46,398 bases of DNA from Immundisolibacterales bacterium (GCA_026712715.1 JAPOPW010000015.1:1-46398); one strand, 5' to 3'; shown: positions 33,091-42,110, counted from the first letter of the stretch. The notes: generated by a model from the letters alone, not told the origin. Translations and numbers: made by a program.

Positions 33091-33945
33091 CTATCCCTTA
33101 ACCGCCCCGGTCATTCCGGAGACGTAGTGTTCGACGAAGAACGAGTACACGATGGCCACGGGGACGGATCCGAAGAGAGCTCCGGCCATCAGCGGCCCCC
33201 AGAAGAACACGTCGCCGAGGATCAGCTCCCCGGTCACCCCCACCGGTACCGTCTTGTTCTCTGGCGAGGAGAGGAACACGAGGGCGTAGAGGAACTCGTT
33301 CCACGACAGGGTGAACGCGAATATCCCGGCCGACAGGATCCCGGGCACCGCGAGCGGCAGGACGATCTTCACCATTGCCTGGACGCGGGTCGCCCCGTCG
33401 ATGCGGGCGCACTCCTCGAGCTCCTTCGGGATCGTCTGGAAGTAGCCGATCAGCAGCCAGATGCAGAAGGGCACGAGAAACGTCGGGTAGGCGAACATCA
33501 GGGAGACTCGCGAATCGACCAGGCCGAAGAACGACATCACCCCGGTGAGCGGAATGAAGAGGAGCGCCGGCGGCACGAGGTAGGTGATGAAGATCCAGAC
33601 GCTGAAGACGGTCGAGCCCCGGAACGTCAGTCGGGCGAGCGCGTACCCGCCGAGAACGCCGGCGAAGAGCGAGATGCCGGTCGAGACGGTTGCGACCCAG
33701 AGCGTGTTCCACGTCCATTGCAGGAACAGGGTGTCCTGGAAGAGCATCCTCCAGTGCTCGAGTGTCGGGTCCCGCACCAGGAACGGGGAGATTCGGCGGT
33801 TGTAGAGCTCGGCGTCGGTCTTGATCGAAGTGATGAGCATCCAGAAGAACGGGAAGAGCATCGCAAAGACGAAGAGGAAGAGCGGAATGTAGAAGACGAT
33901 GAGCCGCCTGCGATAAGTCTCGCCCACGAGTGCGGATGTGCTCAT
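33091..33945 (-). CDS. carbohydrate ABC transporter permease (MalG type)
   Basis: A 284-residue inner-membrane permease with six hydrophobic segments. The cytoplasmic EAA loop is EECARIDGATRVQAMVKIVL, and the C-terminal VEHYVSGMTGAVKG ending is standard for the second permease of CUT1 systems. The ATG at 33943-33945 has GGGGAGGT about 7 nt upstream. It lies 28 nt after the first permease and 52 nt before the ATPase, in the same operon. Confidence 0.95.
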   Translation of the reverse strand: MSTSALVGETYRRRLIVFYIPLFLFVFAMLFPFFWMLITSIKTDAELYNRRISPFLVRDPTLEHWRMLFQDTLFLQWTWNTLWVATVSTGISLFAGVLGGYALARLTFRGSTVFSVWIFITYLVPPALLFIPLTGVMSFFGLVDSRVSLMFAYPTFLVPFCIWLLIGYFQTIPKELEECARIDGATRVQAMVKIVLPLAVPGILSAGIFAFTLSWNEFLYALVFLSSPENKTVPVGVTGELILGDVFFWGPLMAGALFGSVPVAIVYSFFVEHYVSGMTGAVKG

Positions 33946-33973
33946 GCTCGGACCTCCCCTCCGCTTCGCGACA

Positions 33974-34981
33974 TCAATCCACGCCGATCCGGCGGAGGTA
34001 AGTGAGCTGAAGGACGATGACGACGAAGAGGAGCGGCACCATGAAGAGCGCGGCAGCCGCCCCCTCGCCGAGATTCCCCGCATGCATCGAGAGCTGATAG
34101 GCAAGGGTCGCGAGGAGATGGGTCGAGTTGTGCGGGCCGCCCCGGGTCAGCACGTAGACGAGCTGGAAGTCGGCGAAGGTGACGACGAAGGAGAAGACCA
34201 CGACCACTATGGCGACCGGTTTGATCATCGGCAGGGTGACGTGCCAGAACTTCCGCCACCCGCTCGCCCCGTCGATGTCGGCCGCGTCATACAGCTCGCT
34301 CGGCACCGTCTGCAAGGCGGCGAGGAACGAGATCGCGAAGAAGGGCAGCCCCCGCCACACGTTCGCCATGATGATCGAGCCCATCGCCCAGCTCGGCTCG
34401 CCCAGCCAGTTCGGCCCCCGTATGTACCCGAAGTCCTCCTTGATGACGAGGCCGAAGACGCTGATCTCCATGTCCCATAACCAGCGGAGAATCCAGTTGA
34501 AGACGCTGAACGTGCCGTCAAGCATCCAGAGCCACACGAGGGTGCTGAGGACCGTCGGCACGATGAACGGGAGGAGGACCGCCGCGCGGGTGACGCGCGA
34601 GAGGCTGAACTTGCGATTCAGGAGGACGGCGAGCCACATGCCGAGCGCCGCCTTGATCGCGGTCGCGACGACGGTGAAGAAGACGGTGTTCCACGCCGCG
34701 GTGCGGAAGATGTCGCTGTCGAGAAGCTTCGCGAAGTTCGCAAGGCCGATGAAGTTGCCCGGTTGCCCCACCACCTTGTCGGTGAGCGCCATCCATGTCC
34801 CGAGGGCAAACGGATAGGCGATGAAGACGATGATGAGCAGGAAGGCGGGGGTCAGCAGCACGTAGCCGAGGACCCGCTCGTTCTCGAGCTGAGTGGTGAT
34901 CCAGCTCGTGCGCGATTTCTCCGCCGTGCGGGAGGCGCTCTCGCGCGTCGTGGCGGCAGTCTTGGCAGTCGTCTCGGCCAT
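33974..34981 (-). CDS. carbohydrate ABC transporter permease (MalF/UgpA type)
   Basis: A 335-residue permease. A hydrophilic tail of about 38 residues rich in Thr, Ala and Ser comes before the first span (VLGYVLLTPAFLLIIVFIAY). The EAA loop is YDAADIDGASGWRKFWHVTL and LPMIKPVAIVVVV follows. The ATG at 34979-34981 has GGAG 8 nt upstream. The gap before it (34982-35152) contains a small GGACCG-CCAG-CGGTCC hairpin (35088-35103) and could hold a secondary promoter. It pairs with the permease downstream; both would serve the two binding proteins upstream. Confidence 0.95.
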   Translation of the reverse strand: MAETTAKTAATTRESASRTAEKSRTSWITTQLENERVLGYVLLTPAFLLIIVFIAYPFALGTWMALTDKVVGQPGNFIGLANFAKLLDSDIFRTAAWNTVFFTVVATAIKAALGMWLAVLLNRKFSLSRVTRAAVLLPFIVPTVLSTLVWLWMLDGTFSVFNWILRWLWDMEISVFGLVIKEDFGYIRGPNWLGEPSWAMGSIIMANVWRGLPFFAISFLAALQTVPSELYDAADIDGASGWRKFWHVTLPMIKPVAIVVVVFSFVVTFADFQLVYVLTRGGPHNSTHLLATLAYQLSMHAGNLGEGAAAALFMVPLLFVVIVLQLTYLRRIGVD

Positions 34982-35152
34982 GCTCAGCTCCGCCCGTCCG
35001 TCAGGGAGCGGCATCCGGCGGCGCGTGTCGTCGACGCCCTCGCGCGGAGCCGGTCCGCAGTGTCACCTTGCGATGATACGCGGAGTCGGACCGCCAGCGG
35101 TCCACCGGCGGGTCGCCTGATCGACGCCGGGGTGGCGCCCGGGCGTTTCGCT

Positions 35153-36082
35153 TCATTGCGCATCGCGGAGCACCTCGACCCCAAACCGGTTCTGATAGAG
35201 ATAGATGAGGCCCATGCAGTCGCGGGCTACCTCGCGCTTGCCCCGATCCTCGTCGATGAGCTGACCGTACATGTCGCGAACGCCGTGGCTGAGCGACCGC
35301 TCCACTCCCATTGCCGCCATGCTCTCGACCACGCAGTCGAGGTCCTTGCGGAGCAGGGTCATGGGGCCCATCGCACCCACCTCCTCGAGGTTTCCGTCGA
35401 GGATCCCGGGAGAGTTCACGTTCAGGATCTCGCTGCCGGCGCGTCCCGACTTGAGGATTTCCACGAGCATGTGGAGGTCGAGCCCCGCCCGTTTTCCGTA
35501 GGCGAGCGCCTCCGCGAAAGCGGCGAGATGGACGCCCACCATGATCTGGTTGGCCAACTTGGCGTGCATCCCCGCCCCCACTGCCGCGCCGAAATGCTGG
35601 ACTACCCCGCCGAGGACCTCGAGAAAGGGACGGCAACGTTCGAATGCGTCGGGCCGCCCGCCGACCATGATTCCGAGCGTGCCGGCCGCCGCCCCCGCCT
35701 TGCCGCCGGTGACCGGTGCGTCGAGCATGTCGATGCCGCGATCGCCAAGCAGGGCACCGAGCCGTTCGCACACCGGAGGGGGAATGGTCGACATGTCGAC
35801 GTAGATCTGACCCGCTCGACCGCCCTCGAGGATGCCGCCCGGTCCGGCCGCCACGTCCTCGACGCTGTTCGCGGTGGGCAGGCTCGAGAAGATGACCGAG
35901 GCGCGCGATGCCATTTCGGCCGGACCTCCGGCCGCGGCGGCGCCTTCGTCGACGAGGGTCCGCACGCGGGAGGAATCGATGTCGTGGACCACGACCGGAT
36001 AGCCCGCCCGGAGCAGGTTCCGCGCCATCGGCATTCCCATGTTGCCGAGGCCGATGTAGCCGATGGTCTCCTTCTCGGGCAT
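35153..36082 (-). CDS. NAD(P)-dependent oxidoreductase, 3-hydroxyisobutyrate dehydrogenase family
   Basis: A 309-residue beta-hydroxyacid dehydrogenase. The N-terminal Rossmann motif is GYIGLGNMGMPMARNL, the substrate-binding block is LDAPVTGGKAGAAAGTL, and the catalytic lysine is Lys175 in GAGMHAKLANQI. Relatives act on 3-hydroxyisobutyrate, tartronate semialdehyde or similar sugar-acid products. The ATG at 36080-36082 has GAAAGGA just upstream. It is embedded between the binding-protein genes and the permease genes of an importer operon, which suggests that it acts on the imported sugar acid or polyol or on a product of it; this is inference from context. Confidence 0.92.
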   Translation of the reverse strand: MPEKETIGYIGLGNMGMPMARNLLRAGYPVVVHDIDSSRVRTLVDEGAAAAGGPAEMASRASVIFSSLPTANSVEDVAAGPGGILEGGRAGQIYVDMSTIPPPVCERLGALLGDRGIDMLDAPVTGGKAGAAAGTLGIMVGGRPDAFERCRPFLEVLGGVVQHFGAAVGAGMHAKLANQIMVGVHLAAFAEALAYGKRAGLDLHMLVEILKSGRAGSEILNVNSPGILDGNLEEVGAMGPMTLLRKDLDCVVESMAAMGVERSLSHGVRDMYGQLIDEDRGKREVARDCMGLIYLYQNRFGVEVLRDAQ

Positions 36083-36212
36083 GGTCCTTTCAGGCCTCAG
36101 GCGTGGTGGTGCCGCCAGGGCAGGCGAATGCCGCCGTTTCTCCACGGAACAGACGCCGGCCTTCGCCCTTCGTCCATTTCGCTCAGAATGCCGGAGTCAG
36201 GCGGGCAGCGAC

Positions 36213-36252
36213 CACCCCCCGCCCCGTCGGGCCACCGGCGGGGCGGGGGGTG
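36213..36252 (-). terminator. 18-bp GC stem-loop after the second Tat binding-protein gene
   Basis: An 18-nt arm at 36213-36230 pairs with 36235-36252 across a GCCA loop; 17 positions are exact and one is a G-T. It begins 43 nt after the stop codon of the gene at 36295-37614. It is the strongest stem in the window and probably limits read-through into the dehydrogenase and permease genes or blocks 3' exonucleases. Confidence 0.6.
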
Positions 36253-36294
36253 CAAGTCGTGGGAACTGCAACGAATTCGCGTTCCGCCGCTGCG

Positions 36295-37614
36295 TCACGC
36301 GCCGTAGACGTTCTTGAGCTCCTTCTCGGCCCAGGCGGCCGCCTCCTGCGCCGATTCGCCCTGAACCGCCCTCGCGAACATGTCGACGATGATGTACTTC
36401 GACTGTACCTCGGAGGCAGCCCGGCCGAACGGCCCCGGCCAGCCGAAGTTCCGCCCGTACTGCGGCACCTGCGCGTAGATCGACACCGCCGGGTCGGAAT
36501 TCCAGACCGGGTGATCCTCGAGGCCCGGGGCGCGCGGCAGGCCGTAGCAGTTCTGGACCGCGATGTACTGCTCGTAGTTGTCCGCCCGGAGCTGGTACCG
36601 GATCCACTCCATCGCCGCTTCCTGGTTCTTCGAGTAATTCGGAATGCAGAAGCTGAGCGGCACCGACATGCAGAACCGGCCCGCATCCCCCTTCGGGAAG
36701 AGGTAGTGGCTCATGTTGTCGGCGATGTGGGCCATGTTCTTCTGCCGGGCGACGAAGTAGATGCTGGCTCCGTTGGCGGTGGTGCAGATCTCCCCGGACA
36801 GGAACGAACGGTTGTTGCTGCCGTCGTCCCAGGAGAGGCCTCCCGGCTCGTAGATGGCTTCCCAGGCCCCCTTCATGAAGTCGATGGCCCGGTGAGTGGC
36901 CGCGGAGTTGATCGCGACCTTGCCGGACTCGTCGATCTCCGAACCTCCGAAGCTCCACATCAGGGGATAGCAGAACATCGGCGCGTCGCCGAGGGTGTGA
37001 CCGAGGGTCTGCCCGAAGGGCCAGCCTTCGGCCTTGGCCTTCGTGCCCGCCGTCAGGTACTGGTCCCACGTGTCCGGCACCTCGATGCCGAGATCGGAAT
37101 AGACGTCGGTCCGGTAGGCCATGATGTTGCCGATGCCGTAGTACGGAACGCCGCGCGGGACCCCGTCGACGATGACCGCCTCCTGCTGGTAGGAGTAGAC
37201 CGCGTCGCCGCCGTCGAGCTCGAAGATTGCGCTGTGGTCCATGAGGCCGCCCGCGTAGAGGTGGGCGTGGTTCCAGTGGAGCTGCAGGATGTCGGGGCCC
37301 GCGCCGCCCTCGATCGCGGCTGCCGCGCGCGCCTGGAGGTCGTTCTGGTTGATGGTCTCGAACCGGACCGCGATCCCGGACTCCTTCTCGAACGCCGCGG
37401 CGTTCTCGCGGGTGAGATCGTCGGCCGGCGCGATGAAGTTGTTCCACGCCAGATGGTGCACCTCGCGCTTCTGCGCGAAGGCCGGCGCCACCCCGCCGAA
37501 GATGCCGAGGCTCGTGCCGGCGGCCACCGCGGCGGTCGACTTCGTGAAGTCGCGACGGGTCAGGCCCTTCTTGGGGGCCGCGCTCTCAACGGGTTTCCTG
37601 GTTGTCTTCTTCAC
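36295..37614 (-). CDS. extracellular solute-binding protein, Tat-exported (second paralogue)
   Basis: A 439-residue periplasmic binding protein of the CUT1 sugar class. The N-terminus has a twin-arginine signal, LTRRDFTK at 18-25, followed by a hydrophobic AAVAAGTSLGIFGGVAPAFA stretch and likely cleavage before QKREV. The mature part has WNNFIAPADD, a GGAGPDILQLHWNHAHLYA block, the YRTDVYSDLGI segment and WPFGQTLGHTLGDAP. It is a close paralogue of the protein encoded just upstream (37720-39030), colinear over the whole length with many identical blocks. The ATG is at 37614. Tat export suggests folding before export. The ligand is probably a sugar, polyol or sugar acid; not determinable here. 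Confidence 0.93.
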   Translation of the reverse strand: MKKTTRKPVESAAPKKGLTRRDFTKSTAAVAAGTSLGIFGGVAPAFAQKREVHHLAWNNFIAPADDLTRENAAAFEKESGIAVRFETINQNDLQARAAAAIEGGAGPDILQLHWNHAHLYAGGLMDHSAIFELDGGDAVYSYQQEAVIVDGVPRGVPYYGIGNIMAYRTDVYSDLGIEVPDTWDQYLTAGTKAKAEGWPFGQTLGHTLGDAPMFCYPLMWSFGGSEIDESGKVAINSAATHRAIDFMKGAWEAIYEPGGLSWDDGSNNRSFLSGEICTTANGASIYFVARQKNMAHIADNMSHYLFPKGDAGRFCMSVPLSFCIPNYSKNQEAAMEWIRYQLRADNYEQYIAVQNCYGLPRAPGLEDHPVWNSDPAVSIYAQVPQYGRNFGWPGPFGRAASEVQSKYIIVDMFARAVQGESAQEAAAWAEKELKNVYGA

Positions 37615-37670
37615 TTCGCTTCCTCCGTTCTTGGCTCACCGATTTCCGATGATGGCACCGGTCCGGTCCG

Positions 37671-37695
37671 GTCCGGGCCGGAGCCCGGCCCGGAC
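37671..37695 (-). terminator. stem-loop between the two Tat binding-protein genes
   Basis: GTCCGGGCC at 37671-37679 and GGCCCGGAC at 37687-37695 form a perfect 9-bp stem with a 7-nt loop, 24 nt after the stop codon of the first paralogue. It lies in the 105-nt gap between the two genes and has no T-run. Confidence 0.5.
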
Positions 37696-37719
37696 GCCGA
37701 ACCTGGCATGACCGCAGCG

Positions 37720-39030
37720 TCAGGTCCCGTAGACGTTCTTCAACTCCTTCTCGGCCCAGGCGGCCGCTTCCTGCGCCGACGCGCCCTGCACCGCCCGCGC
37801 GAACATGTCGACGATGATGTACTTCGACTGCGCCTCGGCGGCGCCCCGCCCGAACGGCCCCGGCCACCCGTAGCTTCGTGAGTACTTCCCCGCCTCCGCG
37901 AAGATCGAGACGGCCGGATCCGCAGTCCACATCGGGAGGCCCTCCAGACCCGGCGCGCGCGGAAGGGCGAAGCAGTTCTGGACCGAGATGTAGCGCTCGT
38001 AGTTGTCGGGACGAAGCAGGAACCGGATCCACTCCATCGCCGCTTCCTGGTTCTTCGAGTACTTCGGGATGCTGAAGCCCTGTGGCACCGAAACGCAGAA
38101 CCGGCCCCCCGGTCCCTGCGGGTAGAGATAGTGGCCCATGTTGTCGGCGACGTGGTTCATCTCCTTCTGCCGGGCCACGAAGTAGATGCTGGCCGCGTTG
38201 GAGGTGGTGCAGATCTGCTCGGCGAGGAATGCCCGGTTGTTGCTGCCGTCGTCCCAGGAAAGCCCGCCCGGCTCGAATGCGGCCTCCCAGGCCTCCTTCA
38301 TCCAGTCGATGGCGGCGCGGGTGGCCTCCGAGTTGACGGCCACCTGGCCGGACTCGTCGACCTCCGAGCCACCGAAGCTCCACATCAGCGAATAGGTGAA
38401 GTTCGGCGCGTCGCCGAGGGTGTGCCCGAGGGTCTGACCGAAGGGCCAGCCCTCCGCCTTGCACTTCGTGCCCGCGGCCAGGAACTCGTCCCAGTTGTCC
38501 GGGATCGAGATCCCGAGGTCCTTGTAGACGTCCGTCCGGTAGGCCATGAGGTTGCCGATGCCGAAGTACGGAATGCCGCGCGGCACGTCGTCGACGGTGG
38601 TCGCCTCCTGCAGGTAGGGGTAGATCTGATCGCCCCCGTCCATTTCGTAGATTGCACTGTGGTCGGCAAGCCCTCCCGCATACAGGTGCGCGTGGTTCCA
38701 GAAGAGCTGGATGATGTCGGGGCCCGCGCCGCCCTCGATCGCGGCCGCGGCCCGCGCCTGGATGTCGTTCTGGCCGATGGTCTCGAAACGGATCTTGATG
38801 CCGGCTTCCTTCTCGAAGGTCGCGGCAAACTCGAGAGTGAGCTCGTCGGCGGGCGGGATGAAGTTGTTCCACGCCAAGTGGTGCACCTCGCGCTGCTGCG
38901 CGAAGGCGGGTGCGACCCCGCCGAAGAGCCCGAGACCAGTGCCGGCCGCGACGGCGGCGGACGATTTCGTGAATTCGCGGCGGGTCAGGCCCTTCTTGCC
39001 GGACGCCTTGTCAACGGGACTCTTGGCCAT
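37720..39030 (-). CDS. extracellular solute-binding protein, Tat-exported (first paralogue)
   Basis: A 436-residue binding protein with a twin-arginine signal LTRREFTK at 15-22 and a hydrophobic stretch ending in APAFA, cleaved before QQREV. It is colinear with the protein at 36295-37614, from WNNFIPPADE to the shared C-terminus AAAWAEKELKNVYG. Differences cluster at scattered surface positions and in a few likely pocket positions (for example LFWNHAHL against LHWNHAHL). The ATG at 39030 follows a GAGGAGAGAA stretch. It is the second gene of the minus-strand operon, after the Gfo/Idh/MocA gene. Two binding proteins with one permease pair suggests two related ligands. Confidence 0.94.
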   Translation of the reverse strand: MAKSPVDKASGKKGLTRREFTKSSAAVAAGTGLGLFGGVAPAFAQQREVHHLAWNNFIPPADELTLEFAATFEKEAGIKIRFETIGQNDIQARAAAAIEGGAGPDIIQLFWNHAHLYAGGLADHSAIYEMDGGDQIYPYLQEATTVDDVPRGIPYFGIGNLMAYRTDVYKDLGISIPDNWDEFLAAGTKCKAEGWPFGQTLGHTLGDAPNFTYSLMWSFGGSEVDESGQVAVNSEATRAAIDWMKEAWEAAFEPGGLSWDDGSNNRAFLAEQICTTSNAASIYFVARQKEMNHVADNMGHYLYPQGPGGRFCVSVPQGFSIPKYSKNQEAAMEWIRFLLRPDNYERYISVQNCFALPRAPGLEGLPMWTADPAVSIFAEAGKYSRSYGWPGPFGRGAAEAQSKYIIVDMFARAVQGASAQEAAAWAEKELKNVYGT

Positions 39031-39320
39031 CTGATTCTCTCCTCTTCGTTTCGGCTGTGGCTCCCTGGCTGCCGGTGAGGGAGCGATCCCAACCGCATTA
39101 TGGAACAGGTACCGAAACTAGTATGACGGCGGGAACCCCGGTGTCAATGCCGCCTCGACCCGGCCTCGCGCGGCGATCTCCCCCGGCTCCGGCGAACGGT
39201 TGCGCCGCCACGTTCAGCGAGCCGAGCTGTCTCGCGGCCGCGTTCCACGACCGCGCGGGGGGAATCGAGCCGCTCAGTGACGAACGGGTCGCCGATCCCG
39301 TTCGCCGCGGCCGGCCCGGC
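39031..39320. other. 290-bp gap with a possible promoter for the binding-protein genes
   Basis: No gene is seen. On the minus strand a CATAATGC element (core at 39097-39102) about 70 nt before the start codon at 39030 could be a -10 box, with GTTTCGGTACC just upstream (39108-39118) but no good -35 box. The same CATAATGC and GTTTCG words recur in the promoter region of the third binding protein. Confidence 0.35.
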
Positions 39321-40385
39321 TCAGAGCCGGACCACGGCGCCCGTCCGGGCCGACTCCTCGGCGGCGAACGCGAAGCGCAGGATCTCGCGCCCGTCCCTTC
39401 CCGAGAGCTGCGGCTGGATCCCGCTTCGCAGCGCTTCGATGCAGTGCCGGGTCGAGTGCACGAAGCTCGACTCCCAGCCGGTCTCGACGTCGCGGTAGTC
39501 CGTGAGCACCCCATCGCGGAAGAGCTGGACGGGAACGACGTCCGAGCCGAGCTGGCCGTGGCCGCGGTTGATCCGGATGACGCCGCGAGTCCCGGTGATC
39601 TCCACCCGGTCGTCCTGCGCGTAGTGCTCGGTCACGATGTCGAGCTCCGGCGAGTAGACGATCTCGAGATTGCCGTATCGGTTCCCGGGGAAACGGAAGG
39701 AGACCATCGCCGGCGCGTCGAACACGAAGCCGTCCGGGGCGGTGGTGTGGCTGATCCAGGCGTGCACCTCCTCCGCCTGCCCCATGAAGTACCAGGCGAG
39801 GGCGAACTTGTGGTGGCCGTCGTCGAAGACGAGGGGGCCGCCCCCGATCCGATCGAAGTCCTGGCGCCACGCGAGGGTATTGGCCGGCACCTCCCAGGCG
39901 GTGTCGCTCCGCCCCGGGTTGCTCTTGATGCGGATGGTCAGCGGCTCGCCGATGGCTCCCTCGTCGATGAGGGACTTCGCCTTGACGACGGGCGGGTAGA
40001 AGACGAAGTTCTCGAATACCCGGAGCGGACCGGGGGCGTCGCGGGCGGCCTCGATCATCCGGTCGGCGTCGGCGACGCTCGTGCACATCGGCTTCTGGAC
40101 CGAGACCGCCTTGCCGGCCGCGAGTCCCGCGAGGGTGGCCTCGAGGTGGAGGTGATGCGGGAGCAGAACCTCGACCAGGTCGACCGTGTCGAGCGCGGCG
40201 AGCTCCCGGAAGTCGTCGGTGATGAACGGGTCTTCGAGACCCCAGGCGCGGGCGCGCGCTTCGGCGAGCGCCGGGTCCCGGTCGCAGAGCGCGACGATCT
40301 CGGCGTGCGGGTGATTCCGATACTCGATGGCGTGCAAGTCGGAGATGCGGCCGGTTCCGACGAAGCCGACTCGAACCTTGTCCAA
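39321..40385 (-). CDS. Gfo/Idh/MocA family oxidoreductase
   Basis: A 354-residue NAD(P)-dependent sugar or polyol dehydrogenase. The Rossmann motif GFVGTGRISDLH is at 8-19 and VSVQKPMCTS carries the catalytic lysine (QKP in place of the usual EKP). GGGPLVFDDGHHKFALAWYF holds the Asp and His of the active site. The start codon is TTG at 40383-40385, supported by AAGGAG exactly 6 nt upstream and by the MDKVRVGFVG N-terminus; there is no ATG nearby. It is the first gene of the minus-strand importer operon and is divergent from the third binding-protein gene. It probably oxidises the sugar or polyol brought in by these transporters. Confidence 0.92.
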   Translation of the reverse strand: MDKVRVGFVGTGRISDLHAIEYRNHPHAEIVALCDRDPALAEARARAWGLEDPFITDDFRELAALDTVDLVEVLLPHHLHLEATLAGLAAGKAVSVQKPMCTSVADADRMIEAARDAPGPLRVFENFVFYPPVVKAKSLIDEGAIGEPLTIRIKSNPGRSDTAWEVPANTLAWRQDFDRIGGGPLVFDDGHHKFALAWYFMGQAEEVHAWISHTTAPDGFVFDAPAMVSFRFPGNRYGNLEIVYSPELDIVTEHYAQDDRVEITGTRGVIRINRGHGQLGSDVVPVQLFRDGVLTDYRDVETGWESSFVHSTRHCIEALRSGIQPQLSGRDGREILRFAFAAEESARTGAVVRL

Positions 40386-40619
40386 CCTAGTCTCCTTGGG
40401 AGGCCCCGATCTCTACAGATGAGTCAAGTCTACAAGCCTGTTTCCGGAATGAAGCGTACGAGGCTGCTACCGCTACGGAGCACCGGGGCTTCGGGCGAAT
40501 ACAAGTGGCTTCGAACCTGTCCCGTCGGTCCGAGGCGCAGCCTCGTTGGGTTCTCCTGTCTGGTGGCGGGGCTGCGAAGCACCATTGTCGGGGTGACCGG
40601 GCGAGACACCGAAATCGGG
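40386..40619. other. divergent intergenic region of the two uptake operons
   Basis: The 322-bp gap 40386-40707 holds no gene. It contains a direct repeat TCTACA at 40412-40417 and 40429-40434 just upstream of the TTG start at 40385, and the word GTTTCCGGAA near 40436. With CCGAAATCGGGTTTCG at 40609-40624 these are candidate binding sites for a shared sugar-responsive regulator, which is not encoded in the window. Confidence 0.35.
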
Positions 40620-40648
40620 TTTCGACGGGTGCCCAACCGGCGCATAAT
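40620..40648 (+). promoter_or_regulatory. candidate sigma-70 promoter of the third binding-protein operon
   Basis: TTTCGA (40620-40625), a 17-bp spacer and CATAAT (40643-40648) lie 60 nt before the ATG at 40708. A short inverted repeat CGAAA-TCGGG-TTTCG (40610-40624) overlaps the -35 box and is a possible repressor site. Confidence 0.45.
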
Positions 40649-40707
40649 GCTTGCGCACGCCATTTCCGGCGTCCAACACGCGATTCGGCTGTGAAGGAGA
40701 GCGAACC

Positions 40708-41985
40708 ATGCGTGAAACCATGCCATTCAAGGCGGCGGCGCTCGCCGGCGCATTCGCGCTGACGGGAGGATTCGGTTGGGGCGGCAGCGCGCTCGCGGAA
40801 GGCGAAGTCACCATCAGCCATTACTTCTCGGGCGAGCTGGGGCGAGCCGGGCTCGAGAAGATCTTCGCGAAGTTCCAGGATGCGAAGGGGATCACGGTCA
40901 AGGACAGCCCCATCGGCCACGAGGACTTCAAGGCCGGAATCCTGGTCCGCGCGGCGGGCGGCAACCTCCCGGACGTGTTCAGCTACTGGGCCGGCGCCCG
41001 CACCCAGTTCGTCGTGGATGCCGGAAACCTCGGCGCGATTGACGAGATGTGGGGCGCCCGGGGGCTCGACTCGGTGGTGGCGAAGTCCCTCGCGGACGGG
41101 GCCACGATGTACAACGGCTCCCGCTATCTCGTCCCGTTCGGCTATCACTACGCTGGAATGTTCTACAACACCAAGGTGATGGCCGACGCCGGGGTGACCG
41201 AGTTCCCCACCGACTGGGACGGGTTCATGGCCCTTTGCGCAGATCTCAAGGCCAAGGGGGTGACGCCCATCGCGCTCGGCTCCAAGGACCGCTGGCCGGC
41301 CCAGTTCTGGTTCGACTACCTGCTGCTTCGGACCGCCGGTCCGGATTATCGGGCGAAGCTCATGGCCGGCGAGGCCGCGTACACGGACGACGAGGTGAAG
41401 GCCGCCATGGCCCTGTGGAAGGAGCTGGTCGATGCCGGGTACTTCACCGCGAACGCGAACGCGGACGGCTGGACCGACGCGTCGGACAAGGTCGCGCGCG
41501 GGGACGCGGCGATGACCCTGATGGGAACCTGGATCACCGGGTACTGGAACGGCAACGGCCTAATGGCGGGTGACGACTACGACTTCTTCGAATTCCCGGC
41601 GATAGCCGACGGCGTCCCCAACGCGGTGGTGGGGCCGGTCGACGGTCTGCTCATCTCCGCCAACGCGCCCAACCGGGCAAACGCCGAGGAGCTGCTCGCC
41701 TTCCTCGTCTCGGACGAGGAATCGCAGGGAATCTGGGCCCAGGCGCAGGGCGCCCTGTCGCCCAACGTCGGGGTCGACGAGAGCATCTACACCTCGGTCA
41801 TGACGCGGGCCCTCGCCGCGGTCGGGAACGCCGACACGTTCGCGTTCAACTACGATCTCGCGACGACGCCGCCGATGGCGGAGCACGGTCTTTCGATGTT
41901 CGCCCGGTTCATGGACGATCCTTCCGGGTACGAGGGCTTTCTCGCCGACACCGAAGACGGCGCCAAGGAAGTCTTCGGCAAGTAG
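40708..41985 (+). CDS. extracellular carbohydrate-binding protein of an ABC importer
   Basis: A 425-residue periplasmic binding protein with a Sec-type signal peptide (AALAGAFALTGGFGWGGSALA, cleavage before EGEV), so it differs in export route from the two Tat paralogues. CUT1-type features are ISHYFSGELGRAGLEKIFAKF, LPDVFSYWAGARTQF, YNGSRYLVPFGYHYAGMFYN and a DAAMTLMGTWITGYW block. The ATG at 40708 has AAGGAGA 7 nt upstream; another ATG four codons on is less well placed. It heads a three-gene plus-strand operon with two permeases. A 28-bp palindrome follows its stop codon. The ligand is likely a sugar or oligosaccharide; not determinable. Confidence 0.94.
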   Translation: MRETMPFKAAALAGAFALTGGFGWGGSALAEGEVTISHYFSGELGRAGLEKIFAKFQDAKGITVKDSPIGHEDFKAGILVRAAGGNLPDVFSYWAGARTQFVVDAGNLGAIDEMWGARGLDSVVAKSLADGATMYNGSRYLVPFGYHYAGMFYNTKVMADAGVTEFPTDWDGFMALCADLKAKGVTPIALGSKDRWPAQFWFDYLLLRTAGPDYRAKLMAGEAAYTDDEVKAAMALWKELVDAGYFTANANADGWTDASDKVARGDAAMTLMGTWITGYWNGNGLMAGDDYDFFEFPAIADGVPNAVVGPVDGLLISANAPNRANAEELLAFLVSDEESQGIWAQAQGALSPNVGVDESIYTSVMTRALAAVGNADTFAFNYDLATTPPMAEHGLSMFARFMDDPSGYEGFLADTEDGAKEVFGK

Positions 41986-42022
41986 CCGGGAAGCGGCCGT
42001 CCAGCCGTAGAACCGCAATAGT

Positions 42023-42050
42023 CGGGAGGGGGCCGGCCGGCCCCCTCCCG
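42023..42050 (+). terminator. 28-bp perfect palindrome after the third binding-protein gene
   Basis: The 14-nt arm CGGGAGGGGGCCGG at 42023-42036 is followed directly by its exact complement at 42037-42050. It starts 37 nt after the stop codon at 41985 and lies 60 nt before the permease gene. As in malE-malF-type gaps, such a stem would favour the binding-protein mRNA over the permease mRNA. Confidence 0.6.
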
Positions 42051-42110
42051 TCACCCCGGAGGCCGGTCATCCGGCCCCGGGATCCGCAGCGCTCGTACGG
42101 CCGCCGCACG

